A DNA stretch of 64,000 nt from UBA1081 sp045636025. GTDB taxonomy: Bacteria; Bacillota; Clostridia; Oscillospirales; Acutalibacteraceae. Shown in pieces: positions 1 to 10,258 of the stretch. The stretch is from NCBI GenBank assembly GCA_045636025.1, contig JAZTWP010000085.1, positions 1-64,000 on the forward strand, read 5' to 3'. The first letter of the stretch is position 1. Each line of letters starts with the position of its first letter. A program made the translations under genes and the position numbers. The notes under the pieces were generated by a model. The model was not told the origin of the DNA. It searched no databases and was given only the letters and a program-made list of their open reading frames with translations.

Positions 1-3000
1 GATATCAAGACCGATTGTACCTTCAAGGAGACCGCCGAGTGATACTGATGAACCATCTTCTGTGATGATGGGAGCAAGTTTATCTACAACTGCGTTAACG
101 GGAGCAAGAAGATTTCTTACTGAAACTGCAAGACCGTCAGCGTTGATGAAGTAGATAAGGTTGGGAAGAAGGTTGAATACTTCTTCTACGGGGTTTGCTG
201 AGATTTCGTCAACACGTGCAAGGAGTGCATCAAGGATGCCTTCAATTGCATCGCCTGTTGTTGTGTATGCAGAAGCGGGAGCCATTTCGCAGCCGAGAGC
301 TTCGAAGATGGGAGCGATGCCGTATGCATAGCCTTCGCCGCCGCTGATTGTGATAAGGTCGTTGTAGACATAGTTGCCTTCAGCGTCCTTTTCAGAACCT
401 GTGAAGAGAGCAATGTCTTCAGCGAAGAAGATCCAAGCAAGTACACGTTCTGCGGGAGCGATAACTTCCTTGATAGCTGCAACAAAGAGGTCTTTCTTAT
501 CAGCATCAGCTGCTGCATCGATGCCCCAATCCTTTGTGCATTCGTATTCGCCTGTTTCTTCATTGAGTGTGCACATTGCGAACCAAGAAGCAATGCCTGC
601 GCCATCGGGAGTGATAGCTACGTCGATGAGATCACGAAGAGTTTCATCAAGACCTGCAAGAGCATTTACAACGAGTTCAACAACTGTGTTGAGGATTTCG
701 TCTGTGTAAACGTTGTCGTTAAGAACGCCTTCAAGAAGAGTTGCGAGAGTTTCGTTTTCTTCAAGAAGTGAGGGAAGAACAAGATCAAGTACGTCGCCAA
801 GTGCGCCGTAAACTGAATCTGCTGTTTCCTTTGTCCAGTCATTGTTGTAACCGAGGTATACAAGTGACTGTTCGGGAAGTGTAAGGTTGAATGCGTCTGC
901 GCTGTCAAACATATAACCCCAGTCGGGTTCTTCGTATGAAACGTCAACGCCTTCAATGATTGTGAGAGCGAGGTTGTAGTAACCTGCGATTTCTTCGTCA
1001 CCGATACGTTCGATGATAAGGTCGCCGTTTGTCTTGCCGTCTACAGCTGAGGGTTTGTTGATGCATTCAAGAAGAGCTGATACAAGGATTGTGAGTGTGT
1101 CAGCAGCATCGACAGTTGACTTCTTAACAAGACCTACGGATGAGTTAACTTCTTCAACACCTGAGCAGAAGCCTCTGATACCAAGCTGAACGAGACCGCT
1201 TGTTGTGAGATTTGTGCCGAGGTATCCGTCTGCAATCTTAAGAAGTTCTGAGAATGTGAGGTTGTTGATATCAATGCTGTAGAACTTGAATTCTGCATCG
1301 TCGTTGATGTAAACGCCGTTGAGAACATAAGTGATAACAGCATCAAGATTGATTTCACCGTAGTTGATAAGTTCTGATACAAGAACTGAAAGAGCACCGT
1401 TAACGTCAACGTCAATAAGAGGTCTTACTGTATCAACAAGAACAAGTACGGGCATAAGGAGATTGTGAAGGAATGTTGAAAGACCGTTGCTTTCTATATA
1501 GTAGAAGAGGTCGGGAATGATTTCAACAAGTTCAACGATCATATCTTCTGAAGATGTGAGAGCATAGAACCAGTCAAGAACTGCCATGAGCATATTTGTA
1601 AGGCTGCCCATTGCGTCTGCCTTGAAGTCTTCCTGAGTGGGAATGTTTTCAACACCGAGCATTTCGAAGAGAAGGCCGAATGTTGTTGAATATGATTCAT
1701 AACCCTTAATTGTGAGAAGTTCTTCAAAAGCTGATACGTCTTCACCTGCGAAGAGGAACTTGATAAGAACATCAGCTTCGCCAAGAAGTCTTGTAAGGAT
1801 GTTGATGAATGTGTATCCGTCACCATCGTTAAGAGGCATCTTATTGAATGACCATGTGATTGTACCGTCTTCGTTAGCAACACCTTCTACACCGAAGTTG
1901 TTTACATAAGTTCTGTGATCAACAGGAATAATTTCAGCATCTTCTGCCCATGTTTCTGCGGGATAGAGATAACCGAATGCATTGAACCATGAGTTTATGT
2001 CAATGCCAACCTGTGTGCCTACGATGTCAGCGATGATAGCACTGGGTGAATCACCGAGACCGCCGAGCATTTCAACAAGAGCTGTGATGTTAGCGTTTGT
2101 GAAGAGGCCGTTAACCATATCCTGGAGCTTTGTGCCGAGACCGCTGATGTCTACACCTGCAGCACCAAGAATACCGTTGAGATTGTCTACAAGGTAATCT
2201 GACTTAGCCTTTGTCCAATCGTTGCTGTTGCTCAGGTAAACGATAGACATAGATTCTGTGCCTTCTATACCATTGTAATTATACTGGCTTTCAAGCCAAT
2301 TCATTTCAGCGAGATCGTATGTTGTGGGATTGATAAGTTCAATAATAGCTGCAAGAGCGCCATTCTGATCACTTGTAAAATTGCCGACTACAGTTTCAAG
2401 GATACCTGCGATCATGGGATCCATATCTTCACCGAGAAGAGCTGTAAGAAGGCTGTTGCCGTTTTCGTCGGGAACGAGTGCGCTTACTGCGTAGTTAAGG
2501 AACCAGTAGATAAGGTCTGCTTCGTTAGCATCAAGATCTACTCTGCCTGCTGCATTTGTTGTCCAGTCAGAACAGAAGATGATATCCTGCTGTCTGATGA
2601 GAGGAAGAGCAAGACCAAGTTTTTCTGTAACGAGCTTGAGAATTTCATTGAAGTCTGAAATTTCGAAACCGAGCATATCGAAAAGATCGATTTCGTCTGC
2701 AAGGTTAAGATCTACGGGGAATTCAATAACACCTGCAAGAGTGCCTTCAAGAAGGCTGAGGATTGAGTTACCGAGACCGCTACCTGCATAAACGTCAAGT
2801 TCAAAAATATTAAGATTGATATGAATATTCAGGCCTTCAATAATTTCCTGTACACTATCCATTGAAAGGAAGTATACAAGATTGGGAAGAATGTCAAGAA
2901 TATTTGAAAGAGGCGCAGCAAGAATTTCTTCTACTCTGCCAAGAAGAGTTCCGATAAGAGCATCTGCAATATCATAACCTGATGAATCAGCCTTGACTGT

Positions 3001-6000
3001 AGGAATCTTTTCTATGCCGAGAACCTCAAAGAGAGGAACAATAATTGTGCTCCATGCGTTAAGAGGATCAATAGTGATCTTAAGACCGCCACGGATGAAT
3101 GTGTTGTTTGCATTAACGATAAGAGCTGTAACCTTATTTGAGTAAACAACTGCTGCGTTTGATGATTCACCTTCAAAGGGCTTATCTGTAAGAACAGCCT
3201 GAAGAAGGGGAAGGATAGCATCAAGGACACTTGCCATTACTTCAATGAATGTATCCTCATCGTATACGCCCCATTCAAACTCCATAGCCTTTGTTTCGTC
3301 TTCGGGTGTTTCGGGGTCGTCTTCGCAAACAAGCTGTGTCCAGTCTCTGCCTGCAGCCTTAAGAGCTGTGTAGATGGGAGTGCCAACACCGTACATTGTG
3401 GGGTTTGACATCATAAGTGAGTCAGCAAGAGTTGCGGGGAAAATATAAAGACCGATATCCTTGAAAACTTCCATGAAGTTCTTCTGATCACCTTCGGGGT
3501 TATTGGGAGCCTTTGTTTCGTCAAGATAAAGAGCAATCGTACCGCTTACAAGACCGCCGTCAATAAGACCGCTGAGGTCAAGCCAGGGAATACCGTTTTC
3601 GTCAATTGTTGCACCATCCATTGTGCCGAGAGCACCAATAAGTTCTGCTTCGATAAGTTCACAAACCATCGGGAAAATCATACCGATGATCTGGTTCATC
3701 ATTGCATCGTTGTAAAGCATTTCGCTGAGCATATTTGTAACATAAGTTCCGAGGTCACAATATTCTTCTGTTTCTGTGTCTACAAGACCAACAATAGCAC
3801 CGAAGTCACGGTGTGTGATGAATTTATCAATTTTAACAACTGTGTCAAGAAGCTTTTCTTCTGTAACAACATAGTTGTGAGCAGCACCGTTTCTTGCAAG
3901 GTCGCTGGGGTAACCGATCTGGTTGCCGTTTGCATCAAACTGACTGCCTGCATAACGTGTTGCATAGCTACCGTTTTCATCAGCAAATGTAAAGCTTTCA
4001 TTGAAGAATGCGTTACCATCTGTTGTTGAGAATGCATGATATCTGTCAAGAAGTGTCTGTACCATACTATATTTATTAGTATAGTCAGTTGAGAGCCACT
4101 TGTTCTGACCTTCGCCGCCACCGTTTACATAGTTGTAAAGGTCGTAGTCGAAGTAAGCAAGTGTTGACTTGATTTCAGCAAAGTTTGAGAAATTAACTGT
4201 TGTTGTATCTTTGTATGCATAAACTGCATCAAGCTGTGCTTCTGTTCTTGCGATAAGAACTGTCTTTACAGCTTCTTTACCTGTTGACTTAACTGATTCA
4301 ACAAGAGTCTGAAGGAGGTAATTTGAATCTTCGTATACAACTGTGAAGATCTTGTCAGCGATTGTGTAGCCCCACTTTGCGCCAACTTCGTTGTAAGAAT
4401 CTCTGAGTTCAGAGAGCTTTGTATCGAGGTCTGCGTGAAGTGAAATAGCACCGTCGTTGTCAAGTGTATCAATCTGAGTTGTGTAGATAAGGGGAAGGAA
4501 GTATGAGTAGTAAGTCTGGAATTCCATCTTAAGACCACGAACTTCGTAAACCTCATCAAGCTTTGTTGAGAATGTTGCCCATTCTGCTTCGTAATCTGTT
4601 GTCCAGTATGTTCTGTAGTAATCGTAACCTGTGTAAGAAGCGATGATAGCGTCGAAAGCGTCAACCTTCTGTACAAGACCGATAACTTCAGCGTCTGAGG
4701 GATTTTCAATGTCTTCCTTGTCGAGAACATTGATGTAATCGCCGTATGTAGCTACCATTGCATCAACTGTTTCTTCGAGTTTCTGTTCTGTCATAACGTC
4801 GAAGAGAACTGCATTGTAGTTTTCTGCAGCTGACTTGAGAGCCATTGCTGATTCATATTCTGCTGAGTAGCCGCCGTCACCGATAATGTAGTCAACGATT
4901 TCCTGATCCATTGAGTAAACTACATTATAAGCTGTATTTGTTTTTGCATAGAGAGCTGACATTTCTGCATAGCTTTCTTCATTGTATTCTGAACCGATAA
5001 GTGAGTTGAGAATATCAATGTTGTATTTGCCTGCAACTGCACGGTATGCAAAATCGCAATCATCCATAAACTGCTGGATCTTTGCGGGTGCAAGACCGAA
5101 GTGTGAAAGAACAGCATCACTGAACTTCTTTGTTGTCATTGTTTCGTCAGTGAAAATGCTCTGATACATCAATTCTGTTGTAAGATAAAGAGACTTGATA
5201 TCTTCAACAGACATTGCAAGCATATCTGCCTTTGTTGTAGCAAAGAGTTCTTCATTGAAGTACTTTTCAAGAGTAAGAAGAGTCTTTCTGATTGTATTAT
5301 CCTTAATTTCCTTCTTAGTAGGCTTAGCTGTCATGTAGTTCCAGTAAGAAGTTGAGATTGTGGGTGTGTAGTATGTCTTAGCACTACAACCTGAACCTGA
5401 TGTTCTTGTTGAAACACTTGTAACAGTTGCACTTGAACTATAAGTGTGTGAATAAGTATATGTTACGCTTGTGATAATTGTTGAAGGAATGTCTTCAATC
5501 TTATCAAAAGTCATAAGATACTTATTAAGGTCAACCTGAACACTTGAAGTCTTAGTGATAATATCTGTGGTTGATGCACCGTAGTATGAAGCATATGATG
5601 AAACAGGATATGTAGCTGTCACATCAGCACCGGCTTTGATTTCAGTTTCAGTTTCTGGACCTTTAACACCGGTTTTTGTAGCAGGTGCTTCATAGCTGTA
5701 AACTGTTGTACCGTCGGGATTGAGGACATTCTTTACGAGCTGTCTTGCTGCAGTAGCATTTGTGTACATGCTATTGAAGTCAGCATCGAATCTGTCATAC
5801 AATGCCTTGGTTGAGTTCGCAGCTGAAGTAGGATCTTTACCTTCACGGTATGTGTTAACTGCATAGTCGAAGATTGCTCTTGCTGCTGCAAGTGATTTAC
5901 CGTCATCGGCTGTGTAGTTCCATGCATTGCCGCTGCTTGTGAGTGTGAATCCGCCTGCAGTAGCTGCATTGATAAGATCAGCAACATCCTGCTTTGAGTA

Positions 6001-6114
6001 CTCGGAATCGCCTTCTGCTGCAGAAGCAACAAGACCGGTAAGACCCACTGAGCATACACTGAATATCATGAGTAATGATAAGAAGATGCTCAATGATTTC
6101 TTTGCGAGTTTCAT
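1..6114 (-). CDS. Giant secreted repeat protein, C-terminus beyond the window
   Basis: The frame stays open for all 2038 codons from the ATG at 6114 to base 1, so the gene runs off the left edge. The first residues (MKLAKKSLSIFLSLLMIFSV, then an alanine-rich AxA-like site near residue 33) form a classical signal peptide, so the protein is exported. Residues about 50-900 are a mixed region rich in Tyr, Thr and Asp. From about residue 920 on there is a long repeat: a block ending in LFEVLGIEKIPT, LFEMLGVENIPT or IFEALGCEMAPA recurs near residues 1033, 1483 and 1937, and a NDWTK motif near 1296 and 1757, giving a period of about 450-460 residues. Each unit is leucine-rich with an LLPNLIYFI-type helix. 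No catalytic motif or sortase anchor is visible in the part present. Role is unknown; a surface or adhesion-like protein is the best guess. A GGAT-type ribosome site lies just upstream. Confidence 0.85.
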   Translation of the reverse strand, partial: MKLAKKSLSIFLSLLMIFSVCSVGLTGLVASAAEGDSEYSKQDVADLINAATAGGFTLTSSGNAWNYTADDGKSLAAARAIFDYAVNTYREGKDPTSAANSTKALYDRFDADFNSMYTNATAARQLVKNVLNPDGTTVYSYEAPATKTGVKGPETETEIKAGADVTATYPVSSYASYYGASTTDIITKTSSVQVDLNKYLMTFDKIEDIPSTIITSVTYTYSHTYSSSATVTSVSTRTSGSGCSAKTYYTPTISTSYWNYMTAKPTKKEIKDNTIRKTLLTLEKYFNEELFATTKADMLAMSVEDIKSLYLTTELMYQSIFTDETMTTKKFSDAVLSHFGLAPAKIQQFMDDCDFAYRAVAGKYNIDILNSLIGSEYNEESYAEMSALYAKTNTAYNVVYSMDQEIVDYIIGDGGYSAEYESAMALKSAAENYNAVLFDVMTEQKLEETVDAMVATYGDYINVLDKEDIENPSDAEVIGLVQKVDAFDAIIASYTGYDYYRTYWTTDYEAEWATFSTKLDEVYEVRGLKMEFQTYYSYFLPLIYTTQIDTLDNDGAISLHADLDTKLSELRDSYNEVGAKWGYTIADKIFTVVYEDSNYLLQTLVESVKSTGKEAVKTVLIARTEAQLDAVYAYKDTTTVNFSNFAEIKSTLAYFDYDLYNYVNGGGEGQNKWLSTDYTNKYSMVQTLLDRYHAFSTTDGNAFFNESFTFADENGSYATRYAGSQFDANGNQIGYPSDLARNGAAHNYVVTEEKLLDTVVKIDKFITHRDFGAIVGLVDTETEEYCDLGTYVTNMLSEMLYNDAMMNQIIGMIFPMVCELIEAELIGALGTMDGATIDENGIPWLDLSGLIDGGLVSGTIALYLDETKAPNNPEGDQKNFMEVFKDIGLYIFPATLADSLMMSNPTMYGVGTPIYTALKAAGRDWTQLVCEDDPETPEDETKAMEFEWGVYDEDTFIEVMASVLDAILPLLQAVLTDKPFEGESSNAAVVYSNKVTALIVNANNTFIRGGLKITIDPLNAWSTIIVPLFEVLGIEKIPTVKADSSGYDIADALIGTLLGRVEEILAAPLSNILDILPNLVYFLSMDSVQEIIEGLNIHINLNIFELDVYAGSGLGNSILSLLEGTLAGVIEFPVDLNLADEIDLFDMLGFEISDFNEILKLVTEKLGLALPLIRQQDIIFCSDWTTNAAGRVDLDANEADLIYWFLNYAVSALVPDENGNSLLTALLGEDMDPMIAGILETVVGNFTSDQNGALAAIIELINPTTYDLAEMNWLESQYNYNGIEGTESMSIVYLSNSNDWTKAKSDYLVDNLNGILGAAGVDISGLGTKLQDMVNGLFTNANITALVEMLGGLGDSPSAIIADIVGTQVGIDINSWFNAFGYLYPAETWAEDAEIIPVDHRTYVNNFGVEGVANEDGTITWSFNKMPLNDGDGYTFINILTRLLGEADVLIKFLFAGEDVSAFEELLTIKGYESYSTTFGLLFEMLGVENIPTQEDFKADAMGSLTNMLMAVLDWFYALTSSEDMIVELVEIIPDLFYYIESNGLSTFLHNLLMPVLVLVDTVRPLIDVDVNGALSVLVSELINYGEINLDAVITYVLNGVYINDDAEFKFYSIDINNLTFSELLKIADGYLGTNLTTSGLVQLGIRGFCSGVEEVNSSVGLVKKSTVDAADTLTILVSALLECINKPSAVDGKTNGDLIIERIGDEEIAGYYNLALTIIEGVDVSYEEPDWGYMFDSADAFNLTLPEQSLVYLGYNNDWTKETADSVYGALGDVLDLVLPSLLEENETLATLLEGVLNDNVYTDEILNTVVELVVNALAGLDETLRDLIDVAITPDGAGIASWFAMCTLNEETGEYECTKDWGIDAAADADKKDLFVAAIKEVIAPAERVLAWIFFAEDIALFTGSEKDAEGNYVYNDLITISGGEGYAYGIAPIFEALGCEMAPASAYTTTGDAIEGILDALLARVDEISANPVEEVFNLLPNLIYFINADGLAVSVRNLLAPVNAVVDKLAPIITEDGSSVSLGGLLEGTIGLDI

Positions 6115-6159
6115 GAATAAATCATCCTTTCTGAAATTTAATCAGTCACTCTGTCCCTC

Positions 6160-6192
6160 GGGTAAGATGCAGATCAGGAAAACATCTTACCC
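6160..6192 (-). promoter_or_regulatory. Leader hairpin upstream of the giant surface gene
   Basis: GGGTAAGATG and CATCTTACCC form a perfect 10-bp stem with a 13-nt loop, about 46 bases before the giant gene's start codon. There is no T-tract behind it on the minus strand, so it looks like a 5' UTR stabiliser or binding site rather than a terminator. The remaining gap to 6435 holds the divergent promoters for the surface gene and the response regulator, but I could not pick convincing -35/-10 pairs. Confidence 0.45.
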
Positions 6193-6435
6193 CTAAAGGC
6201 AGAATAAATAATTACTGAATTATTCTGATACTAAAATGTATTATTCCATATTGGAAAAATAGAATTTTCAATATATACTACACCATAGTATCCTCAAAAT
6301 TTTAACAATTTTTGAGAAACAAAAGATAAACTATCAGGTTGTGATTGTGAATGAATTGTGAATACGTTTTTTGAGTTTATTTTTTGTTTATATTTCTATG
6401 TTAGGATTGATAATGAAAAGAAAGGTGAAAAAATA

Positions 6436-7116
6436 ATGTTTCAGATACTTGTAGCAGAAGACAACAAAATCTACTCCAAATTCCTGAAAATTGTGCTTTC
6501 ACAGGCCGGTTATAAAGTTACACTCGCATCAAACGGAGTTGAAGCTTTAGACATATTGGATAAAACACATATTGACCTTATTCTGCTTGATGTTGTTATG
6601 CCAAAAATGGACGGTTTTGAATTCACACGACAGTTAAGACAGGCAAACAACAAAATTCCCATCATAATGCTGTCAGAAAAATTTCAGGATGAGTTCAAAT
6701 GTGAAGGTTTTATCGCAGGTACAGATGATTACCTTACAAAACCCGTAAATGAAAAAGAACTGCTTCTCAGAATCAAAGCAGTTCTCCGCAGAGCAAACAG
6801 CGCAAACGAACATAAACTTTTTATCGGCAATATTGTGCTTGATTATGAATCACTCACCGTTACAAAAGACGGAAAGACACAACTTTTGCCAAAAAAAGAA
6901 TTCATTTTGCTCTACACTCTCCTTTCCTCTCCCGAAAAAGTGTTCACAAGACTTCAGCTTATGGACAGTATATGGGGAATGGACTCAGAAACAATTGAAA
7001 CAACTGTAAACGTACACATCAACAGACTCCGCAAACGATTTGACGGCTGGACAGAATTCAGACTTGTTGCAATCCGCGGAACAGGCTATATGGCAATAAT
7101 TAATGATGAAAAATAG
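6436..7116 (+). CDS. OmpR/PhoB-family response regulator (VanR-like)
   Basis: This 226-residue two-domain DNA-binding response regulator has a receiver domain at residues 1-115. The acidic pair is in LVAEDN, the phospho-acceptor Asp is residue 52 in LLDVVMPKMDG, and the conserved Lys is in YLTKPV. Residues about 130-226 form an OmpR-type winged helix ending RLVAIRGTGYMA. The start is the ATG after AAAGGTG with 6-nt spacing; the frame is open further upstream but lacks a ribosome site there. It overlaps the kinase gene by 14 bases, so the two are co-translated. It is divergent from the giant surface gene, which is a possible but unproven target. Confidence 0.93.
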   Translation: MFQILVAEDNKIYSKFLKIVLSQAGYKVTLASNGVEALDILDKTHIDLILLDVVMPKMDGFEFTRQLRQANNKIPIIMLSEKFQDEFKCEGFIAGTDDYLTKPVNEKELLLRIKAVLRRANSANEHKLFIGNIVLDYESLTVTKDGKTQLLPKKEFILLYTLLSSPEKVFTRLQLMDSIWGMDSETIETTVNVHINRLRKRFDGWTEFRLVAIRGTGYMAIINDEK

Positions 7117-8188
7117 AAAAAATAATAAAGAGATACGCGTAAGCTTCTTTAAGAAATTAAACAGGTTTCTTATCATCTGTATTATTCAGTTTATTATTGC
7201 AATACTTCTTACAAAACTTATTCTTCTTATCTTCGGTCTGCTGCACAAAGCAGAAGGTTTCGACTTCGCAATATCTGTATATACTATAAATAAAGCACTT
7301 ATCAGATCATATATGATTCTGAACATTATAACTTCAATCATAATTGTTCAGCTTCCTATGCATATTGTTCTTAAATTTCTGAGAGCATTTGATCATATAA
7401 AAAACGGCGATTATTCTGTAAGACTCAGGTTCAGATATTTCCCGGGACTGAAAAAATCTGCCGCAAGATTTAACAATATGGCTTCCCATTTGCAGAAAAC
7501 AGAAATGCTCAGCAGTGATTTCATCAACAACTTCTCTCACGAAATGAAAACACCGATTTCATCCATAACAGGTTTTGCAAATCTGCTCAAAGATGACAAT
7601 CTGCCAAAAGAAGTACGCGATGAATACATTGACATAATACTTCAGGAGTCAGACAACCTCAGTCATCTGTCAAAAAAGATTCTGCTTTTGTCAAAACTTG
7701 AAGAACAGACTGAAATAACAGAAAAATCAATCATTAACATATCAGAACAGATAAGGCTTGCTGTTGCGGCAACATATCATACCTGGTCTGAAAAGAATAT
7801 AACGATTGAAGCCGAAGAAAATGATTATTTCACATCAGGTGACGAAGCTCTGCTTGAACACGTGTGGCAGAACCTTATTGACAATGCAATAAAATTCTCA
7901 CCCGTCGGCGGTGAAATCACAATAAAAATTATTCCTGAAAAAGAAAAGCTCAATATAAGCATCAGCAATCAGGGAAAACCGATTCCGTCTGAAAACTTCT
8001 CAGATATTTTCAAAAAGTTTTATCAGGGTGATAAATCAAACACAACAAAAGGCAACGGTCTCGGTCTGCCGATGGTTAAACAGATTATTTATCTTCACAA
8101 CGGTGAAATATCCGTAAAAAAATCAGACAATACATCTACAGTATTTGAAATAATACTGGACAGACATATCCTCACAAAAAATGACTGA
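7103..8188 (+). CDS. Membrane sensor histidine kinase (VanS-like)
   Basis: This 361-residue kinase partners the upstream response regulator. Two membrane segments lie at about residues 21-47 and 70-92 with only a short external loop, so the signal may be sensed in or at the membrane. A HAMP-like linker follows, then the H-box FSHEMKTPISS with phospho-accepting His146. The ATPase domain has an N-box (WQNLIDNAIKFSP, Asn257), an F-box and a G2 box (KGNGLGLPM). The G1 position reads NQGKPIP, with Asn in place of Asp, which is also common in VanS-type kinases. Two adjacent ATGs (7103 and 7106) are possible starts. A strong terminator follows at 8235. Confidence 0.92.
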   Translation: MMKNRKNNKEIRVSFFKKLNRFLIICIIQFIIAILLTKLILLIFGLLHKAEGFDFAISVYTINKALIRSYMILNIITSIIIVQLPMHIVLKFLRAFDHIKNGDYSVRLRFRYFPGLKKSAARFNNMASHLQKTEMLSSDFINNFSHEMKTPISSITGFANLLKDDNLPKEVRDEYIDIILQESDNLSHLSKKILLLSKLEEQTEITEKSIINISEQIRLAVAATYHTWSEKNITIEAEENDYFTSGDEALLEHVWQNLIDNAIKFSPVGGEITIKIIPEKEKLNISISNQGKPIPSENFSDIFKKFYQGDKSNTTKGNGLGLPMVKQIIYLHNGEISVKKSDNTSTVFEIILDRHILTKND

Positions 8189-8234
8189 GATTACAGATGC
8201 TGATTCAATTTTTACAAAGCAATAATTTATAAAA

Positions 8235-8277
8235 AAATCGAAACAGCCCTCCTGTGCGTGGAGGGCTGTTTCGATTT
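8235..8277. terminator. Bidirectional Rho-independent terminator
   Basis: An 18-bp perfect stem (AAATCGAAACAGCCCTCC and its complement) with a 7-nt loop follows the kinase gene, flanked by A-rich and T-rich runs on either side. Confidence 0.9.
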
Positions 8278-8516
8278 ACTGCAAAAAAAAGAAGATAGAA
8301 TGTGTTGAATGAAGTTAAAATAAAAAAAGACAGAAAAATCTGATATTTGCTTCTGTACTGCTGTTTTTTGTGCTTCCTGCGCAATTCTTATCAACGCAGT
8401 TCTGAACAACTCTCAGGCTCAATGGGCAATTATATCCGATGTCAGATTTGAGGGGTGCTTGAAATCTGTGACCTGAAACAAAAGAGGTTTTCGGAACTAT
8501 CCCTGAAGGATCACTG

Positions 8517-9543
8517 ATGTTATTTACCTTCTACCACATAAATCTTTCTTTAACCGAAAACAATCAGACCATTTATGTATGCGACACGGAAAATCCTGTC
8601 ATCGGTGAGGATGCTTGCGGTGGCACCTTCCTTGTAGTAGAATCTGTCGGCGAAGATGGTCGTCTTGAAGCAATACGCAACTATCACCGTTTCGGAAATG
8701 AAACTGCTGTTGACGAGTTTCTTTCTTCTATGAAGCTTTACGCCAGTGATTATTCTGAAAAAATAGCGCTACGCTCAGGTCAGAGTGACAGAATTGTTGC
8801 AATTGTAATTATCATTGCAGCATTTATCGTTTTAGGTCTTGCACTCTTTTCCTTCCTTCTTCGCAACTGTGCATTCGGGAATTATGTATCCGGCGGTTTA
8901 CTGATACTTGCAGCAGGACTTTTCTTTCTTTTCACATCAAGAGCTTTTTACTTCCGGTCTGATACGGTTATTGTCAACACAATGCTTCCGGGGCTTTCTG
9001 CAAAGGCATATTTTCTGTTTGAATTTGTGCTTGTAAGCGGTCTGTTTACCGAGAAATTAAAAAAGACTGCCAACATTATTATACTGTTATACGGAGTATT
9101 CATAACTGCCTTGGTGGGAGTTTCTCTTTTCAACAGCATTTATTTTCATGATATACTCGGTATGTGGGCAGCAGGTGTTGTTGTTTTCTCCGCAGTCTTT
9201 ATGACTTTAGCTCTCATTTCACTGGATGAATCCTCACGCAAGCAAAAAGCTGTATTGCTTTTCAGCATCATTGGCATATCTGCGTTATGGCTTGATATTT
9301 TTGCTGTATATTTCGGTTTATGGCAGACAGGTCTTGTTTCAAAAATATTCTTCCTTATTGGCTTTGTTGCTGCAACGATTGTTTTCCTGCGTATCGTACC
9401 AAAAAATATCAAGGCGGCAGAAAAAGCTGAAAAACTTGAAAAAGAAAAAATCATCCTTGATGGCAGATCTTGCCGAAAGCCGTATTTCAACTCTTATGAA
9501 TCAGATTCATCCTCACTTTATCTATAATACACTTGCATTCTGA
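8517..9543 (+). pseudogene. Broken 7TM sensor kinase (LytS/YesM-type), truncated at the H-box
   Basis: The first frame encodes an extracytoplasmic segment followed by about seven membrane helices (roughly residues 92-305 of the open frame) and the start of a coiled coil (AEKAEKLEKEKIIL). At about 9456 the reading must shift by +1 to continue as MADLAESRISTLMNQIHPHF, the phospho-acceptor region of histidine kinases of the His_kinase/LytS type. It then stops at TLAF. The ATPase domain is absent and no proper start or ribosome site is present. This layout (7TMR-DISM plus His_kinase) is known in Clostridia. A hydrophobic stretch in 8328-8410 may be a remnant of the signal peptide. It is a clear pseudogene with a frameshift and truncated ends. 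Confidence 0.8.
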
Positions 9544-9544
9544 T

Positions 9545-9735
9545 ACGAAAAATATTCTTTACATAAATGCCTGTTGCAGAGAAAATTCACGCACAAATGA
9601 ACTGGCACAGCATCTTCTCTGCATTCTTGACGGGCAGATACAATCGTAATTGCGGCACCTTATTGGGATCTTATGTTTCCGTCTGTGCTGAAAAGTTATT
9701 TCGAAAACATACCTGTCCTGTTTATATAACTTATA
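9545..9735 (+). pseudogene. Fragment of a flavodoxin-fold NAD(P)H oxidoreductase (azoreductase-like)
   Basis: The frame starting at ACG (9545, evidently a mutated ATG) reads KNILYINACCRENSRTNEL, the usual N-terminus of FMN-dependent NADH-azoreductase/flavodoxin_2 proteins. After a stop the frame at 9637-9735 reads DTIVIAAPYWDLMFPSVLKS, the flavin-binding loop region normally found near residues 80-100. The section between is deleted and the C-terminal half is missing. It is a remnant only. Confidence 0.72.
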
Positions 9736-9741
9736 AGGTTG

Positions 9742-10131
9742 CTGTATTCGGTGTAAACTCACAGTATATACAGGATGACAATACAGGCTCATGGGTAACA
9801 ACTGTAGCTCCCACCTGTATCCTCAGGGTGAAAAGGTACTTTATTGCTATGATTGCAATAAGCTTGTAGGCTCAGAGGTAATTGCAATCACAGGACATAT
9901 AGATGACAACGGAGACCATAAATGTGATAATGGTTGCGGTTTTGAATATGGAAATCCTACTGATCACACACCTGATGAACCGACAACCCCACTCCCGAAG
10001 CTCCTGAGATGCAGAAACAGAAGTTTGCGAAGATTGCGGTAAGGTTCACGCTGGTTTTTTTTGCAGAACTCATCTGCTTCTTTACAAAACTATTCAACTC
10101 TTTTAAGAATCTCTTTACATAAAAAATAACA
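9742..10131 (+). pseudogene. Decayed C-terminus of a cysteine-rich surface protein
   Basis: Pieces in shifting frames read WVTTVAPTC, then KVLYCYDCNKLVGSE, then GHIDDNGDHKCDNGCGF and TDHTPDEPTTP, then CEDCGKVHAG, and finally FFAELICFFTKLFNSFKNLF followed by a stop. This order (TGHxDxNxDHKCD repeats, Pro/Thr linker, CxDCGKxH, short hydrophobic tail) is seen at the ends of clostridial secreted proteins. At least two frameshifts are needed to read through, so it is not functional. Confidence 0.65.
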
Positions 10132-10258
10132 ACCGCTGGGGAGAAATTCTCAGCGATATTTCTTATCAAAAAATCATTGTTTGTTAAATTATGAAGTATA
10201 GTTTCCCTTGAAAAACAAATACCAACATCACGATTTAAAATTTAAGGAGAGAATATAT

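Noticed and set aside
186..5164. Several 60-150 residue open frames in 1-6100 on both strands
   Set aside because: They are low-complexity frames rich in Ser, Leu, Gln or Thr, and lie wholly inside the single uninterrupted 2038-codon frame of the giant gene.
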